A stretch of DNA of 63,534 nucleotides from Chloroflexota bacterium (lineage in GTDB: Bacteria > Chloroflexota > Anaerolineae > Anaerolineales > Villigracilaceae): NCBI GenBank assembly GCA_024434165.1, contig QMIW01000027.1, positions 1 to 63,534 of the forward strand, in the 5' to 3' direction. How positions within the stretch are numbered: position 1 is the first letter of the stretch; every line of letters begins with the position of its first letter. The position numbers were made by a program, and so were the translations under genes. The notes beneath the pieces were generated by a model that was not told where the DNA came from, did no database searches, and saw nothing but the letters and a program-made list of their open reading frames with translations. Positions 8,161-16,182 of this stretch are shown one piece after another.

Positions 8161-10854
8161 ATGAAACGATATTCACTCATCACCATCACCGGACTTCTCC
8201 TCCTCACCCTTGCCATTGGAATTCAAACGGTTCTTGCCGCGCCCACACCTGCTCCCGTCCATCAAGCCTCCGGCATCCACCCGGACTTTCTCCTGCTCGA
8301 TGCAGACGGCGTGAACGTCCTCGAGAGCGGCGGCGCGGTTTCCACGATGAACACCTGCGGGCAGTGCCACGACACCGGGTTCATCGCCTCGCACGCTTTC
8401 CACTCCGATCTCGGTTTGAGTGATTTCAACGCCGAAAACAACGGGCTCGATTCGAGCAACGGCTTGTTCGGCGAATGGGACCCGCTGACCTACCGCTTCC
8501 TCTCCCCTGCCGGTGACGAACGCCTCGACCTCGGAACCGCCGAATGGCTGATGCTCAACGGCGCGCGGGTCGCCGGCGGCGGACCCGCGGAAACCTCCCG
8601 CGGCGGCAAAGCCCTGACCGATCTGCCCCCCAACCGGAACAATCCTGAAACCGCCATCCTGAACGAAGACGGAAGCGTCTCTGCCTGGGACTGGAATGAA
8701 TCCGGCACGATGGAAATGAACTGCTTCCTGTGCCACCTCGAAACGCCGAACAACACTGCGCGCGTGGAAGCCATTCAAGCCGGCGAGTTTGGCAAAGCTA
8801 ACACCGTCACCCTGTTTGGGCTGAACATCGTCAGCGAAGCGGACGGCGGCTGGGCGTACAACCCGCAGGCGTTCAACGAAGCGGGCGAACTCAAGAACGA
8901 ACTGCTCGGCATCCAAGACCCCACCAACGAAAATTGCGCCGCCTGCCATGGCGAAGTCCATACCAGCGAAGACCCGCTGACCTTCACCGCCTGCGAAATT
9001 GACTATCCGCAAACCGCCACAACGGGACAGGTCGTCTCCGCTCAACGCATCAACGACTCCGGCGTGAATCTCACCAACAAAAACGAACTCGACCGTTCGT
9101 GGGATGTCCATGCGGAACGCCAGCTGCAATGCACCGACTGTCATTACGCGCTCAACAATCCCTCCCATTTGAGCGAACTGCAAAGCGCCAACCCCGATCA
9201 CCTCATCTACGACCCGCGCTCGCTGGAAATCGGCGAATATCTCGAACGCCCCGACCACAATTTTGCGCGCGGGCAGAGCGCGCAGTTCAACCTTGCGCCG
9301 GAATACAAAGGCACGATGCGCCGCTGTGAGAACTGCCACGACGCCCGCAAGGGTCACGCCGGCTGGCTGCCCTACATCGAGACCCACATGGATGCCATCG
9401 CCTGCGAGAGCTGTCACATCCCGCAGATGTACGCGCCTGCCATCCAGACCCAGGATTGGACGGTCATCGCCGCCGATGGCGGGGCTGTGAAAACCTGCCG
9501 CGGAATTGACGGCGCCCCCAACGACATTACTTCGCTTGTCACCGGCTACGAGCCGGTCCTGCTCAACCGCACCAACCTGGACGGGCAGCAGCTGCTCGCC
9601 CCGTACAACCTGCTTACGTCCTTCTACTGGGTGTACGACGACGCCAACGGAAACAAACGCCCGGTTCGTCAATTGGACCTCGAAGCGGTTTACCTCGAAG
9701 ACGGCGGGTACGCCGCCGACATCGTGGCTGTGTTCGACATGAACAGCGACGGTCAACTAAGTAATTCGGAATTGGTAATTGTCAATTCGACGCAGGAAGA
9801 AACTGTAAAGGCAAAACTGACCGCGCTTGGGCTGAACAACGTCCGCATCGAAGGGACGGTCCAGCCCTACAGCATCAACCATAATGTGACGAATGGCGAA
9901 TACGCCGTAAACGAATGCAAAGCCTGCCACAACGCAGACTCGCGCCTCTCCCAGCCCATCAAACTCGCAGACGCCGCGCCCGTGATGCCGGTCTTCGACG
10001 AAGACAACAATGTCAGCGCAACAGGCAAGTTGGTCAAAGGCGAAGACGGCGCGTTGTACTATCAGCCCGTCCCAGCCAATGACGGGATGTACGTCTTCGG
10101 CTCCAGCCGTGTGAGTTGGATTGACTGGTTCGGCGCGCTGATGTTTGCAGGCTCGCTGCTGGGCGTGTTCGGTCACGGGACGATGCGCTATCTTGCAGGG
10201 CGTAAACAGCCCAAAGGTCAAAAAAGAACCGAACGGGTTTACATGTACGAAGCGTACCGCCGCTTCTGGCACTGGCTCCAGACCGCGACAATCGTCATCC
10301 TGTTGTTCACGGGTTTGATCATCCATCGCCCCGACCTGTTCGGCGCATTCTCGTTCCGCGGCGTGGTGACCGTGCACAACGTGGCGGCGGTATTGCTGGG
10401 ACTGAATGCAGCGTTCGCGCTCTTCTATCACGTTGCCACCGAACGCATCCGCGAATTCATCCCGCACCCCTACGGCTTCTTCGACGACGCGATCTTGCAG
10501 GCAAAATACTACGTCAGCGGGATCTTCAGAGGCGAACCGCATCCCTTCGAAAAACGACCCGACAGCCGCATGAATCCGATTCAAAAGATGACCTACTTCA
10601 TGATCCTGAACGTGCTGCTGCCCCTGCAAGGTTTGACGGGCATCCTGATGTGGGGCGTACAAAAGTTCCCGGCGTTTGCCAATGCCCTCGGCGGGTTGCC
10701 CTTCCTGGCGCCGTTCCATTCGCTGATCGCGTGGTTGTTTGCAGCCTTCATCCTCGTGCATGTGTACATGACCACCACCGGCGCGACTCCGCTCGAAGCC
10801 ATGCGCGCCATGGTGACGGGATATGAGGAAGTGGAAGCGCCTGCATCTGAATGA
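8161..10854 (+). CDS. Heptaheme cytochrome c fused to a membrane cytochrome b
   Basis: An 897-residue fusion. A signal peptide (1-26) precedes an extracytoplasmic domain with seven CXXCH motifs (C66, C188, C259, C324, C389, C415, C586). Residues 526-537 form a perfect EF-hand-type calcium loop (D526, N528, D530, S534, E537). From about 652 the protein is membrane-bound: one extra helix (652-678), then a four-helix b-type cytochrome like those of Ni-Fe hydrogenase and thiosulfate reductase, with candidate haem ligands H704, H739, H757, H853 and H867. It should move electrons between the quinone pool and the octaheme protein. An AT-rich repeat-like insert is read in frame at 9761-9788. It is preceded by a 68-bp word-repeat spacer; its own RBS is CAAGG at 8149-8153. 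Confidence 0.85.
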   Translation: MKRYSLITITGLLLLTLAIGIQTVLAAPTPAPVHQASGIHPDFLLLDADGVNVLESGGAVSTMNTCGQCHDTGFIASHAFHSDLGLSDFNAENNGLDSSNGLFGEWDPLTYRFLSPAGDERLDLGTAEWLMLNGARVAGGGPAETSRGGKALTDLPPNRNNPETAILNEDGSVSAWDWNESGTMEMNCFLCHLETPNNTARVEAIQAGEFGKANTVTLFGLNIVSEADGGWAYNPQAFNEAGELKNELLGIQDPTNENCAACHGEVHTSEDPLTFTACEIDYPQTATTGQVVSAQRINDSGVNLTNKNELDRSWDVHAERQLQCTDCHYALNNPSHLSELQSANPDHLIYDPRSLEIGEYLERPDHNFARGQSAQFNLAPEYKGTMRRCENCHDARKGHAGWLPYIETHMDAIACESCHIPQMYAPAIQTQDWTVIAADGGAVKTCRGIDGAPNDITSLVTGYEPVLLNRTNLDGQQLLAPYNLLTSFYWVYDDANGNKRPVRQLDLEAVYLEDGGYAADIVAVFDMNSDGQLSNSELVIVNSTQEETVKAKLTALGLNNVRIEGTVQPYSINHNVTNGEYAVNECKACHNADSRLSQPIKLADAAPVMPVFDEDNNVSATGKLVKGEDGALYYQPVPANDGMYVFGSSRVSWIDWFGALMFAGSLLGVFGHGTMRYLAGRKQPKGQKRTERVYMYEAYRRFWHWLQTATIVILLFTGLIIHRPDLFGAFSFRGVVTVHNVAAVLLGLNAAFALFYHVATERIREFIPHPYGFFDDAILQAKYYVSGIFRGEPHPFEKRPDSRMNPIQKMTYFMILNVLLPLQGLTGILMWGVQKFPAFANALGGLPFLAPFHSLIAWLFAAFILVHVYMTTTGATPLEAMRAMVTGYEEVEAPASE

Positions 10855-10862
10855 TGAATTAT

Positions 10863-10915
10863 GAAGGATGAACGTCAACCTGCAACCTTCAACCTGCAAC
10901 CTTGAACTTTCAACC
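10863..10915. repeat. Word repeat (CAACCTTCAACCTG type)
   Basis: Tandem variants of CAACCT/GCAACCTT fill most of the spacer before the first YeeE/YedE gene; the last bases (AAGGAG at 10915-10920) serve as its ribosome-binding site. Confidence 0.6.
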
Positions 10916-10926
10916 AAGGAGTACAA

Positions 10927-11472
10927 ATGACCGCTCAAACCCGCAAAACGCTATTCCCGAAAACGCCAAAGCCTTTCGTTCACCCGTACTTTGGCGGCAT
11001 GGTATTGGGAATTGTGCTCTTCCTTGCCCTCTTACTGACCGGCAACGGACTGGGCTCCTCCGGCGCGACCAGCCGCTTCGTGACCGCCGTGACCGATGTA
11101 TTCGCCCCCGAACACGTGGACCGCACCCCCTACCTGTTGAAAATGGCAGGCGGGGACAAAAATCCGCTCGACGACTGGATTGTGCCGGTCTATATCGGCG
11201 CGCTGTTGGGCGGGTTCGCCTCCGGCTTGTTCAACGGACGCCTGAAATTCGAGACCACCAAAGGTCCGCACATCTCCGACCGCACCCGCTGGCTGATGGC
11301 GTTCCTGGGCGGCGTGATCTTTCTCTACGGCGCGCGCATGGCTCGCGGATGCACCTCCGGGCAGGCGCTTACAGGCGGCACGACGCTCTCGGCGGGTTCG
11401 TGGGTGGTGATGTTTGCCATCTTCGGCGGCGCGTATGGATTGGCGTATTTTGTAAGAAAGTTGTGGAATTAG
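10927..11472 (+). CDS. YeeE/YedE-family sulfur transporter, first half
   Basis: A 181-residue membrane protein with about four to five hydrophobic segments (22-42, 85-103, 122-139, 153-176). The R-G-C-T-S-G-Q-A-L motif around C142 is the cysteine motif of the YeeE/YedE (DUF395) family, whose characterised member TsuA imports thiosulfate by relaying it between cysteines. AAGGAG at 10915-10920 is a good ribosome-binding site. The next gene is a second, longer member; such pairs commonly act together. The context with the octaheme enzyme suggests thiosulfate or another sulfur species as substrate. Confidence 0.85.
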   Translation: MTAQTRKTLFPKTPKPFVHPYFGGMVLGIVLFLALLLTGNGLGSSGATSRFVTAVTDVFAPEHVDRTPYLLKMAGGDKNPLDDWIVPVYIGALLGGFASGLFNGRLKFETTKGPHISDRTRWLMAFLGGVIFLYGARMARGCTSGQALTGGTTLSAGSWVVMFAIFGGAYGLAYFVRKLWN

Positions 11473-11475
11473 GAA

Positions 11476-11548
11476 TAGCTGCAGGTTGCAAGTTGAAGAT
11501 TGAAAGTTAACCTGCAACCTTCAACCTTCGACCTTCAACTTGCAACTC
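11476..11548. repeat. Word repeat (CAACCTTCAACCTTCGACC type) forming a hairpin
   Basis: Left half GCAGGTTGCAAGTTGAAGATT is nearly complementary to the right-hand CTTCAACTTGCAAC, so the spacer folds on itself. Same word family as 10863-10915. Confidence 0.6.
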
Positions 11549-11566
11549 GCACTTAGGAGACTCACC

Positions 11567-12868
11567 ATGAACTTCCCCCTCCCTGAATTCATCGCCGTCA
11601 GCGCAAGCAACCCGTGGACGTACGTCGTCTTCGGTCTGATCGGTTTCGCTTTCGGCTACACCCTCGAAATGTCCGGCTTCGGCGATTCGCGCAAACTTGC
11701 GGCGCAGTTCTACTTCACCGAAATGACCGTGCTCAAAGTGATGTTCACCGCCATCGTCACGGCGATGGTACTGCTCTTCGGCGCAGCGGGACTGGGCATC
11801 CTCAACTTCAACCAGGTGTGGGTCAACCCTACGTATCTCTCGTCCGGCATCCTCGGCGGGCTGATCATGGGCGTGGGCTTCATCATCGGCGGGTTCTGCC
11901 CCACCACCTCGCTCGCCTCCGCCTCCACCGGCAAAATTGACGGCATGTTCTTCATGCTCGGAGGATTCGCCGGCGCGTTCCTCTTCGGCGAAAGCGAAGC
12001 GCTCTTCACCAACTGGTGGAACAACTCCGGCTACTACGGGCGCGTCACGCTCGACCAGGTCTTCCACTTGCCCATCGGCGTCGTGGTGCTGCTCGTCGTG
12101 CTGATGGCGCTGTTCATGTTCTGGGGCGCGGAGCAGCTCGAGCGCATCTTCGGCAAAAAGGATCTGAGCCGGGAACCCAAACTTCGCATTGCAGGCGCGG
12201 GCGTACTGTTTGCGGCGGCGCTCGCCGTAGTGTTCATCGGCAGTCCCTCGCTCGAAGATAAATACAACGCCCTGACCTTCACGCGCACCGAGACCATCCC
12301 GCAAGAGAACGCCGACCCCATCGTCAACACTTATGTTTACACGGCAGATGAAATGCTCGCCAACCGCCTCGTCTTCGTCGCGCCCGCCGAAGCCTTCAAG
12401 GCAAAATACAACCAGGCGATGAATCCGGTCTATCTCGACGTGCGCTCCGAAGCGGATTACAACCTCTACCACATCGAAGACGCGGTCAACGTGCCGCTCG
12501 AACGGATCGCCGAGGTCATTCCCGTCCTGCTCAGCGAGCCGCCGGCGAACACCGTCTTCATCGTGATGAGCAACGACGAGACCGCCGCCATCGCCGCGTG
12601 GAAGATCCTCTCCGCCTCCAGCGTGCCGAACGTGTACATCCTCGAAGGCGGAGTGAACAACTGGATTGCGTTCTTCGGGAAGGACGACAAAACGCTTCGA
12701 CCCAACCCGAATGCGGGCGACGACGAATTGGGCTTTCTCTTCCCCGCGGCGTTGGGCGACCGCTACGAATCCTGTTCGCCCAATCCCATCGAATACGAAA
12801 AACTGGAGTTCGAGCAGAAGATCAAACTGCAGCTCAAACGCGATAAGAGCGGGGGCGGCTGCGGGTAG
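11567..12868 (+). CDS. YeeE/YedE-family transporter with C-terminal rhodanese-like domain
   Basis: A 433-residue protein. Residues 10-228 hold about six membrane segments with the G-G-F-C-P-T-T-S motif (C111) of YeeE/YedE proteins. Residues 260-372 form a rhodanese-like fold (VYLDVRSEADYNLYHIEDA, then ILEGGVNNW), but the active-site loop reads V-F-I-V-M-S-N-D-E-T where a cysteine is normally found, so this domain cannot carry persulfide in the usual way. A cysteine at 403 and a C-terminal S-G-G-G-C-G tail (C432) could take over as sulfur handlers; that is inference. AGGAG precedes the ATG; a longer TTG start would read the repeat. A terminator follows 33 bp downstream, ending the operon. Confidence 0.85.
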   Translation: MNFPLPEFIAVSASNPWTYVVFGLIGFAFGYTLEMSGFGDSRKLAAQFYFTEMTVLKVMFTAIVTAMVLLFGAAGLGILNFNQVWVNPTYLSSGILGGLIMGVGFIIGGFCPTTSLASASTGKIDGMFFMLGGFAGAFLFGESEALFTNWWNNSGYYGRVTLDQVFHLPIGVVVLLVVLMALFMFWGAEQLERIFGKKDLSREPKLRIAGAGVLFAAALAVVFIGSPSLEDKYNALTFTRTETIPQENADPIVNTYVYTADEMLANRLVFVAPAEAFKAKYNQAMNPVYLDVRSEADYNLYHIEDAVNVPLERIAEVIPVLLSEPPANTVFIVMSNDETAAIAAWKILSASSVPNVYILEGGVNNWIAFFGKDDKTLRPNPNAGDDELGFLFPAALGDRYESCSPNPIEYEKLEFEQKIKLQLKRDKSGGGCG

Positions 12869-12901
12869 GATAAACTTTCAGAAAACGGAAGCAGGCACCG
12901 G

Positions 12902-12943
12902 CAAGGCTCCCGAGGCGCACCGTCGCGGGAGCCTTGTCTCTTT
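12902..12943 (+). terminator. Terminator of the cytochrome/sulfur operon
   Basis: CAAGGCTCCCG (12902-12912) pairs with CGGGAGCCTTG (12926-12936) around a 13-nt loop, followed by TCTCTTT. Confidence 0.85.
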
Positions 12944-13025
12944 CAGGTAAAGTATACTTGCCGCTATCCATCCATCACGCGGCTGGCTGCCACCGTATTG
13001 CAACGAGGCTGGGAACATCAGCCGG

Positions 13026-13031
13026 TATAAT
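13026..13031 (+). promoter_or_regulatory. -10 element (TATAAT) for the small-protein gene
   Basis: TATAAT lies 17 bp before the ATG at 13049; no convincing -35 is seen at the right distance. Confidence 0.45.
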
Positions 13032-13048
13032 TCCCGCAGGAGCCCATT

Positions 13049-13282
13049 ATGAACGACCTCGAAAAAATGATCATGCAGGAGATTTCGACGCTGAACGAGA
13101 TGCGCCTGATTGACGTGCTTGGGTTCATCCGCTATTTGAAGGAACAGAAGCCCGTCAAACAGGAGTGGGTCGAAAAATGGTTCGAGCAGGCTCTGAAATC
13201 CGTTCACAGCCGGGAGAAGGAACTGCGCATTACCCCTGCCGACATCCAGGCACAGATCAAGAAGAACAGGAAATCCCAATAG
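13049..13282 (+). CDS. Small hypothetical protein (77 aa)
   Basis: A 77-residue, mostly helical, charged protein (LIDVLGFIRYLKEQKPVKQEW...). The N-terminal helix pair with L-x-D-V-L-x-F-I-x-Y-L-K resembles DUF2281-type small proteins, some of which are antitoxins, but the match is weak. No membrane segment or cysteine. GCAGGAG before the ATG is a good ribosome-binding site. It sits 54 bp ahead of a sensor kinase with its own -10, so common transcription is possible but not required. No toxin gene is beside it. Confidence 0.6.
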   Translation: MNDLEKMIMQEISTLNEMRLIDVLGFIRYLKEQKPVKQEWVEKWFEQALKSVHSREKELRITPADIQAQIKKNRKSQ

Positions 13283-13317
13283 CCCAAATGGGTGAAAGAC
13301 GATTTTTCTGCGAGTGT

Positions 13318-13323
13318 TAGAAT
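13318..13323 (+). promoter_or_regulatory. -10 element (TAGAAT) close to the kinase start
   Basis: TAGAAT at 13318-13323 predicts transcription from about 13330, giving a leader of only about 7 nt before ATG 13337. Confidence 0.4.
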
Positions 13324-13336
13324 CGCCCCGGCAGTC

Positions 13337-14503
13337 ATGACCACCATCCGTACACCCGCAAAGATCATCCCCCGCGCCTTTCCCGGCATCAAACCGGACG
13401 AGGTGCAGGAGATCATCATGAACAGCCGCATCAAGACCTACCCGCCGAACACCGTGCTTTGCCGGGAGGATGCGGTCGAGCATACGTTTTACATGATCCT
13501 GGAGGGGAACTTCGAAGTCACCAAGACCATCCACAACGCCGACAAGCGCCTGCTCAAATCGCTCTCCGCCGGGGATTTCTTCGGCGAGATGGCTTTGATT
13601 CACAACGCGCCGCGCGCCGCCACCGTCACCTCGCTCACCAACGCGGTGGTGCTCGAACTGGACAAGGACGGCTTCGACCGCGTTCTGAAGCGCAGCCCGA
13701 GCGTGGCGATGGCGATGATCTCCGAGATCAGCAGCCGGTTGAGGCAGAACGACCAGCTGGCAATCGAAGACCTGCGCCTGCGCGCCGCCGAACTTGCAGA
13801 CGCCTACCAGAAACTCGCCGAACAGGACCTCGCCCGCCGTGAGTTCCTCTCCAATATCACCCACGAACTGCGGACTCCCCTGATGGTCGCCAGCGGATAT
13901 CTGCACGCACTCAAGAAGGGCATGCTCTCCGGCGAGCAGCTTCAATCCACCATCGAGACCGTCAGCCGCAACGTGGACCAGATCGTCAATCTCACGAACG
14001 ACATCCTCTTCCTTCAGGAAATGGACCTTGTCCTGCCGGATTTCCAGCCAGTGAACATGCTGGACGTGGTCGAAAGCGTCATCAGGAAATACGAGGGCAG
14101 GGCAAAGGCGAAGGGCATCTCGCTCAGCGTCAAGGGGCGCATCCAGGTCCCGCCCGTTCAGGGCGATGAAGCGTCTCTGGAACGCGCCATCACCGCGCTG
14201 GTGGATAACGCCATCAAGTTCAGCCATCCGAACGGTTCGGTGGAAATCCGCCTTGCCGAGCAGGGCAACCATGTGACGATCAGCGTGGAAGATCATGGCA
14301 TTGGCATTGACCCGCAGATTCGTCCGCGCATCTTCGACCGCTTCTTCCACATCGAAAAAAGCGGGGAGGAGTTATACAGCGGCATCGGCATCGGTCTTTC
14401 GATCACGCGCCAGGTCATTCAACAGCACCGCGGCACGCTGGATGTGACAAGCGAACCCGGCAAGGGAAGCACCTTCACCATATCCCTTTTGAAATGGAAA
14501 TAA
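13337..14503 (+). CDS. Cyclic-nucleotide-binding-domain histidine kinase
   Basis: A 388-residue cytoplasmic kinase. Residues 20-135 form a cNMP-binding (CAP effector-like) domain with FFGEMALIHNAPRAATV as the phosphate-binding cassette. A coiled linker leads to HisKA at about 166 (FLSNITHELRTPL, phospho-accepting His) and an HATPase domain with DNAIKF (N box), VEDHGIGI (G1), F-x-R-F-F and GIGIGLSITRQVI (G2). No membrane segment or receiver is present. ATG 13337 was chosen over a GTG 45 bp upstream because the cNMP fold starts soon after and a -10 lies directly before it. No response regulator is adjacent; the partner is unknown. A nucleotide-tuned kinase is inferred from the architecture. Confidence 0.85.
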   Translation: MTTIRTPAKIIPRAFPGIKPDEVQEIIMNSRIKTYPPNTVLCREDAVEHTFYMILEGNFEVTKTIHNADKRLLKSLSAGDFFGEMALIHNAPRAATVTSLTNAVVLELDKDGFDRVLKRSPSVAMAMISEISSRLRQNDQLAIEDLRLRAAELADAYQKLAEQDLARREFLSNITHELRTPLMVASGYLHALKKGMLSGEQLQSTIETVSRNVDQIVNLTNDILFLQEMDLVLPDFQPVNMLDVVESVIRKYEGRAKAKGISLSVKGRIQVPPVQGDEASLERAITALVDNAIKFSHPNGSVEIRLAEQGNHVTISVEDHGIGIDPQIRPRIFDRFFHIEKSGEELYSGIGIGLSITRQVIQQHRGTLDVTSEPGKGSTFTISLLKWK

Positions 14504-14548
14504 TCTCCGGGGGATAACTCAACAACGAACCCAACCTGCTGGAGAACC

Positions 14549-15352
14549 ATGCAATCGAAACATCCCGGCATCATCGCACTGATTGCAACAAGCGCAATAC
14601 TCCTCGCGGCATGCCGCGGCGGGAGCGAGCCCCCGGTTGTCGTCTTTCCGCCGACCATGCCGGCGGCGGAAGCCCAACAAACGCCCGGCATCTCCACCAA
14701 CAGCGGTCTGTGCCAGAACGATCTCTTCCCGGTAAAACCCGGCGCAACATGGACGTACCTCAGCACGGGCGGTCCGGGCGGCGATTTCGCCTACACCAAT
14801 TCGATCACAGAAGTCCGCGAAAACGGTTTCATCCTCAGCGCCGCCTTTGCCGACCTCACCCGCACCCAGGAATGGTCGTGCGAGCCGGGCGGCTTGAAGG
14901 CGCTCCAACTCGGAGGAGACTCAATCGCCGGTATCTCCACCCAAACCATGACAGCCGAGTTTACGACAATCGCGGCGGAGGGTCTCAGCCTGCCGAGGGA
15001 AATCACGTCGGGAATGCAATGGCAGTTCAACCTGGGGCTGGAAGGCTCCGTTGCCATGCCGGGCGAACAACAGACGCAGTCCACCGGTGCGTATTCGGTT
15101 GCGATGCAGGCACTGGGAAGGGAGAGCGTCACCGTGCCAGCGGGTACGTTCGAGGCGGTCAAAATCCAGGCGACCACCACCGTGCAGCTCAACGCCGATT
15201 TTCAAGGCGTTCCCGTACCGATCACGGCGAACGTTTCCAGCATTCTGTGGTTCGCCCCCGGAGTCGGGTTCATCAAATCCATCGAAAACAGCGATTTCAG
15301 CGGCTCTCCCTACACAGCCACAACGGAACTGCAAACGTACACCATCCCCTGA
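14549..15352 (+). CDS. Lipoprotein of unknown function
   Basis: A 267-residue secreted lipoprotein: N-terminal signal with lipobox L-L-A-A-C at residue 22, then a short Pro/Ala-rich linker. The mature part begins with LFPVKPGATWTYL, a motif seen in beta-rich secreted proteins of the DUF3108-like group, and ends with an A-P-G-V-G-F-I-K-S strand; most of the fold is beta. GGAGAACC is the ribosome-binding site. It is 45 bp behind the cNMP kinase and may be its co-transcribed accessory. It converges with a Nudix gene one base away, so the two 3' ends abut. No function can be assigned. Confidence 0.75.
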   Translation: MQSKHPGIIALIATSAILLAACRGGSEPPVVVFPPTMPAAEAQQTPGISTNSGLCQNDLFPVKPGATWTYLSTGGPGGDFAYTNSITEVRENGFILSAAFADLTRTQEWSCEPGGLKALQLGGDSIAGISTQTMTAEFTTIAAEGLSLPREITSGMQWQFNLGLEGSVAMPGEQQTQSTGAYSVAMQALGRESVTVPAGTFEAVKIQATTTVQLNADFQGVPVPITANVSSILWFAPGVGFIKSIENSDFSGSPYTATTELQTYTIP

Positions 15353-15353
15353 T

Positions 15354-15848
15354 TCATTCGGCAAAAACGACGGTCAACTTTCCATCCTCGTAATACGAGC
15401 GCGCGGAAAACGGCGGACTTCCTTTTTGCATTTTGTGGATTCGTTCCAGCAGGACGGGCAAATCCTCCACCACCGGCAGATGAAGAACCGTTTCTTTCGG
15501 GACCCATTCCACGAGTCCTTCCTTCGAGGCTTGGGCTTCGCCCTGAGCGTTTTCCCCTACAAAGACAAACAGGCAGATTCCCACCTCCCCCGCATCCACG
15601 ATGACCGTGCCGCACAGCCACAAATCCGCATGGATGCCTGCCTCTTCGAGCAGTTCTCTGCGCGCGGCAGAGAGCGCATCCTCACCGCGTTCCACGTGCC
15701 CGCCCAGACAGTTGTACTTCCCCGCCCACAGGCGTTTCGTGGGCGCGCCTTTGATCAACAAATATTCCTCTCCGCGCCGGGCAAAAATCGCCGTGCGGGG
15801 GATGAGCATGTATCTGTCTTTCGTTACGCCTTGATCGGATTGGGGCAT
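15354..15848 (-). CDS. Nudix hydrolase
   Basis: A 164-residue Nudix pyrophosphatase with the full signature G-G-H-V-E-R-G-E-x(7)-R-R-E-L-L-E-E-A-G-I (residues about 49-71), which binds the catalytic metal. The core starts at about residue 14 (LIPRTAIFARRGEEYLLIKG). MutT-like members cleave oxidised or surplus nucleotides, but the family is broad and the substrate is not readable. The upstream spacer (15849-15893) is a GGAGACT word repeat. The gene is the last normal-composition gene before an AT-rich accessory patch. Confidence 0.88.
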   Translation of the reverse strand: MPQSDQGVTKDRYMLIPRTAIFARRGEEYLLIKGAPTKRLWAGKYNCLGGHVERGEDALSAARRELLEEAGIHADLWLCGTVIVDAGEVGICLFVFVGENAQGEAQASKEGLVEWVPKETVLHLPVVEDLPVLLERIHKMQKGSPPFSARSYYEDGKLTVVFAE

Positions 15849-15893
15849 GGGGAGAGTCTGGAGACCAGAGCCTGGAGACTGGAGACTGGTAAG
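15849..15893. repeat. Word repeat (TGGAGACT type)
   Basis: Tandem variants of CTGGAGAC (five copies or part copies) directly upstream of the Nudix start; the same word class as 8093-8141. Confidence 0.65.
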
Positions 15894-16182
15894 CGTTCGA
15901 GGCTGCTCCGCGTTGACCTGTCCAATCTCCCTGTTTATAATCTGCTCATCTTATTTTAACCCATGCGGTAAGACATTGCGCAGTGAACAGCCGGTACACG
16001 GCGCATTATTTTGGACACCTGCCACACCGCGCCTTTTCCCTGGACTATCCATCCAGGACAGGCTGGCTGCCCCAGCGCAGGTACCCCATTCGCTCGGCTT
16101 GGAGCGGCGTCGCAAACCGTTGGCTTGCCCCTTCCAAAATTGAGTCGCTGAAAATATTATCGCTTCGTGATATTATCAGCGC
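15894..16182 (+). other. Gene-free spacer at the left edge of the accessory patch
   Basis: No gene is seen. It includes a degenerate GC-rich repeat (about 16067-16135, starting CTGCCCCAGCGCAGGTA) that recurs at about 16701-16768. Just before the HigB remnant is a directly repeated ATATTATC (about 16154 and 16170), a plausible former promoter/operator of the toxin-antitoxin pair. Confidence 0.5.

Noticed and set aside
8173-9756. Long open frame on the minus strand opposite the cytochrome fusion
   Set aside because: It is the low-stop shadow of a GC-rich gene: Val/Gly/Arg-rich, no start signal, no recognisable domain.
10863-11548. Repeated words that could suggest a CRISPR array
   Set aside because: Units vary in sequence and length, there are no unique spacers, and no cas genes are present.
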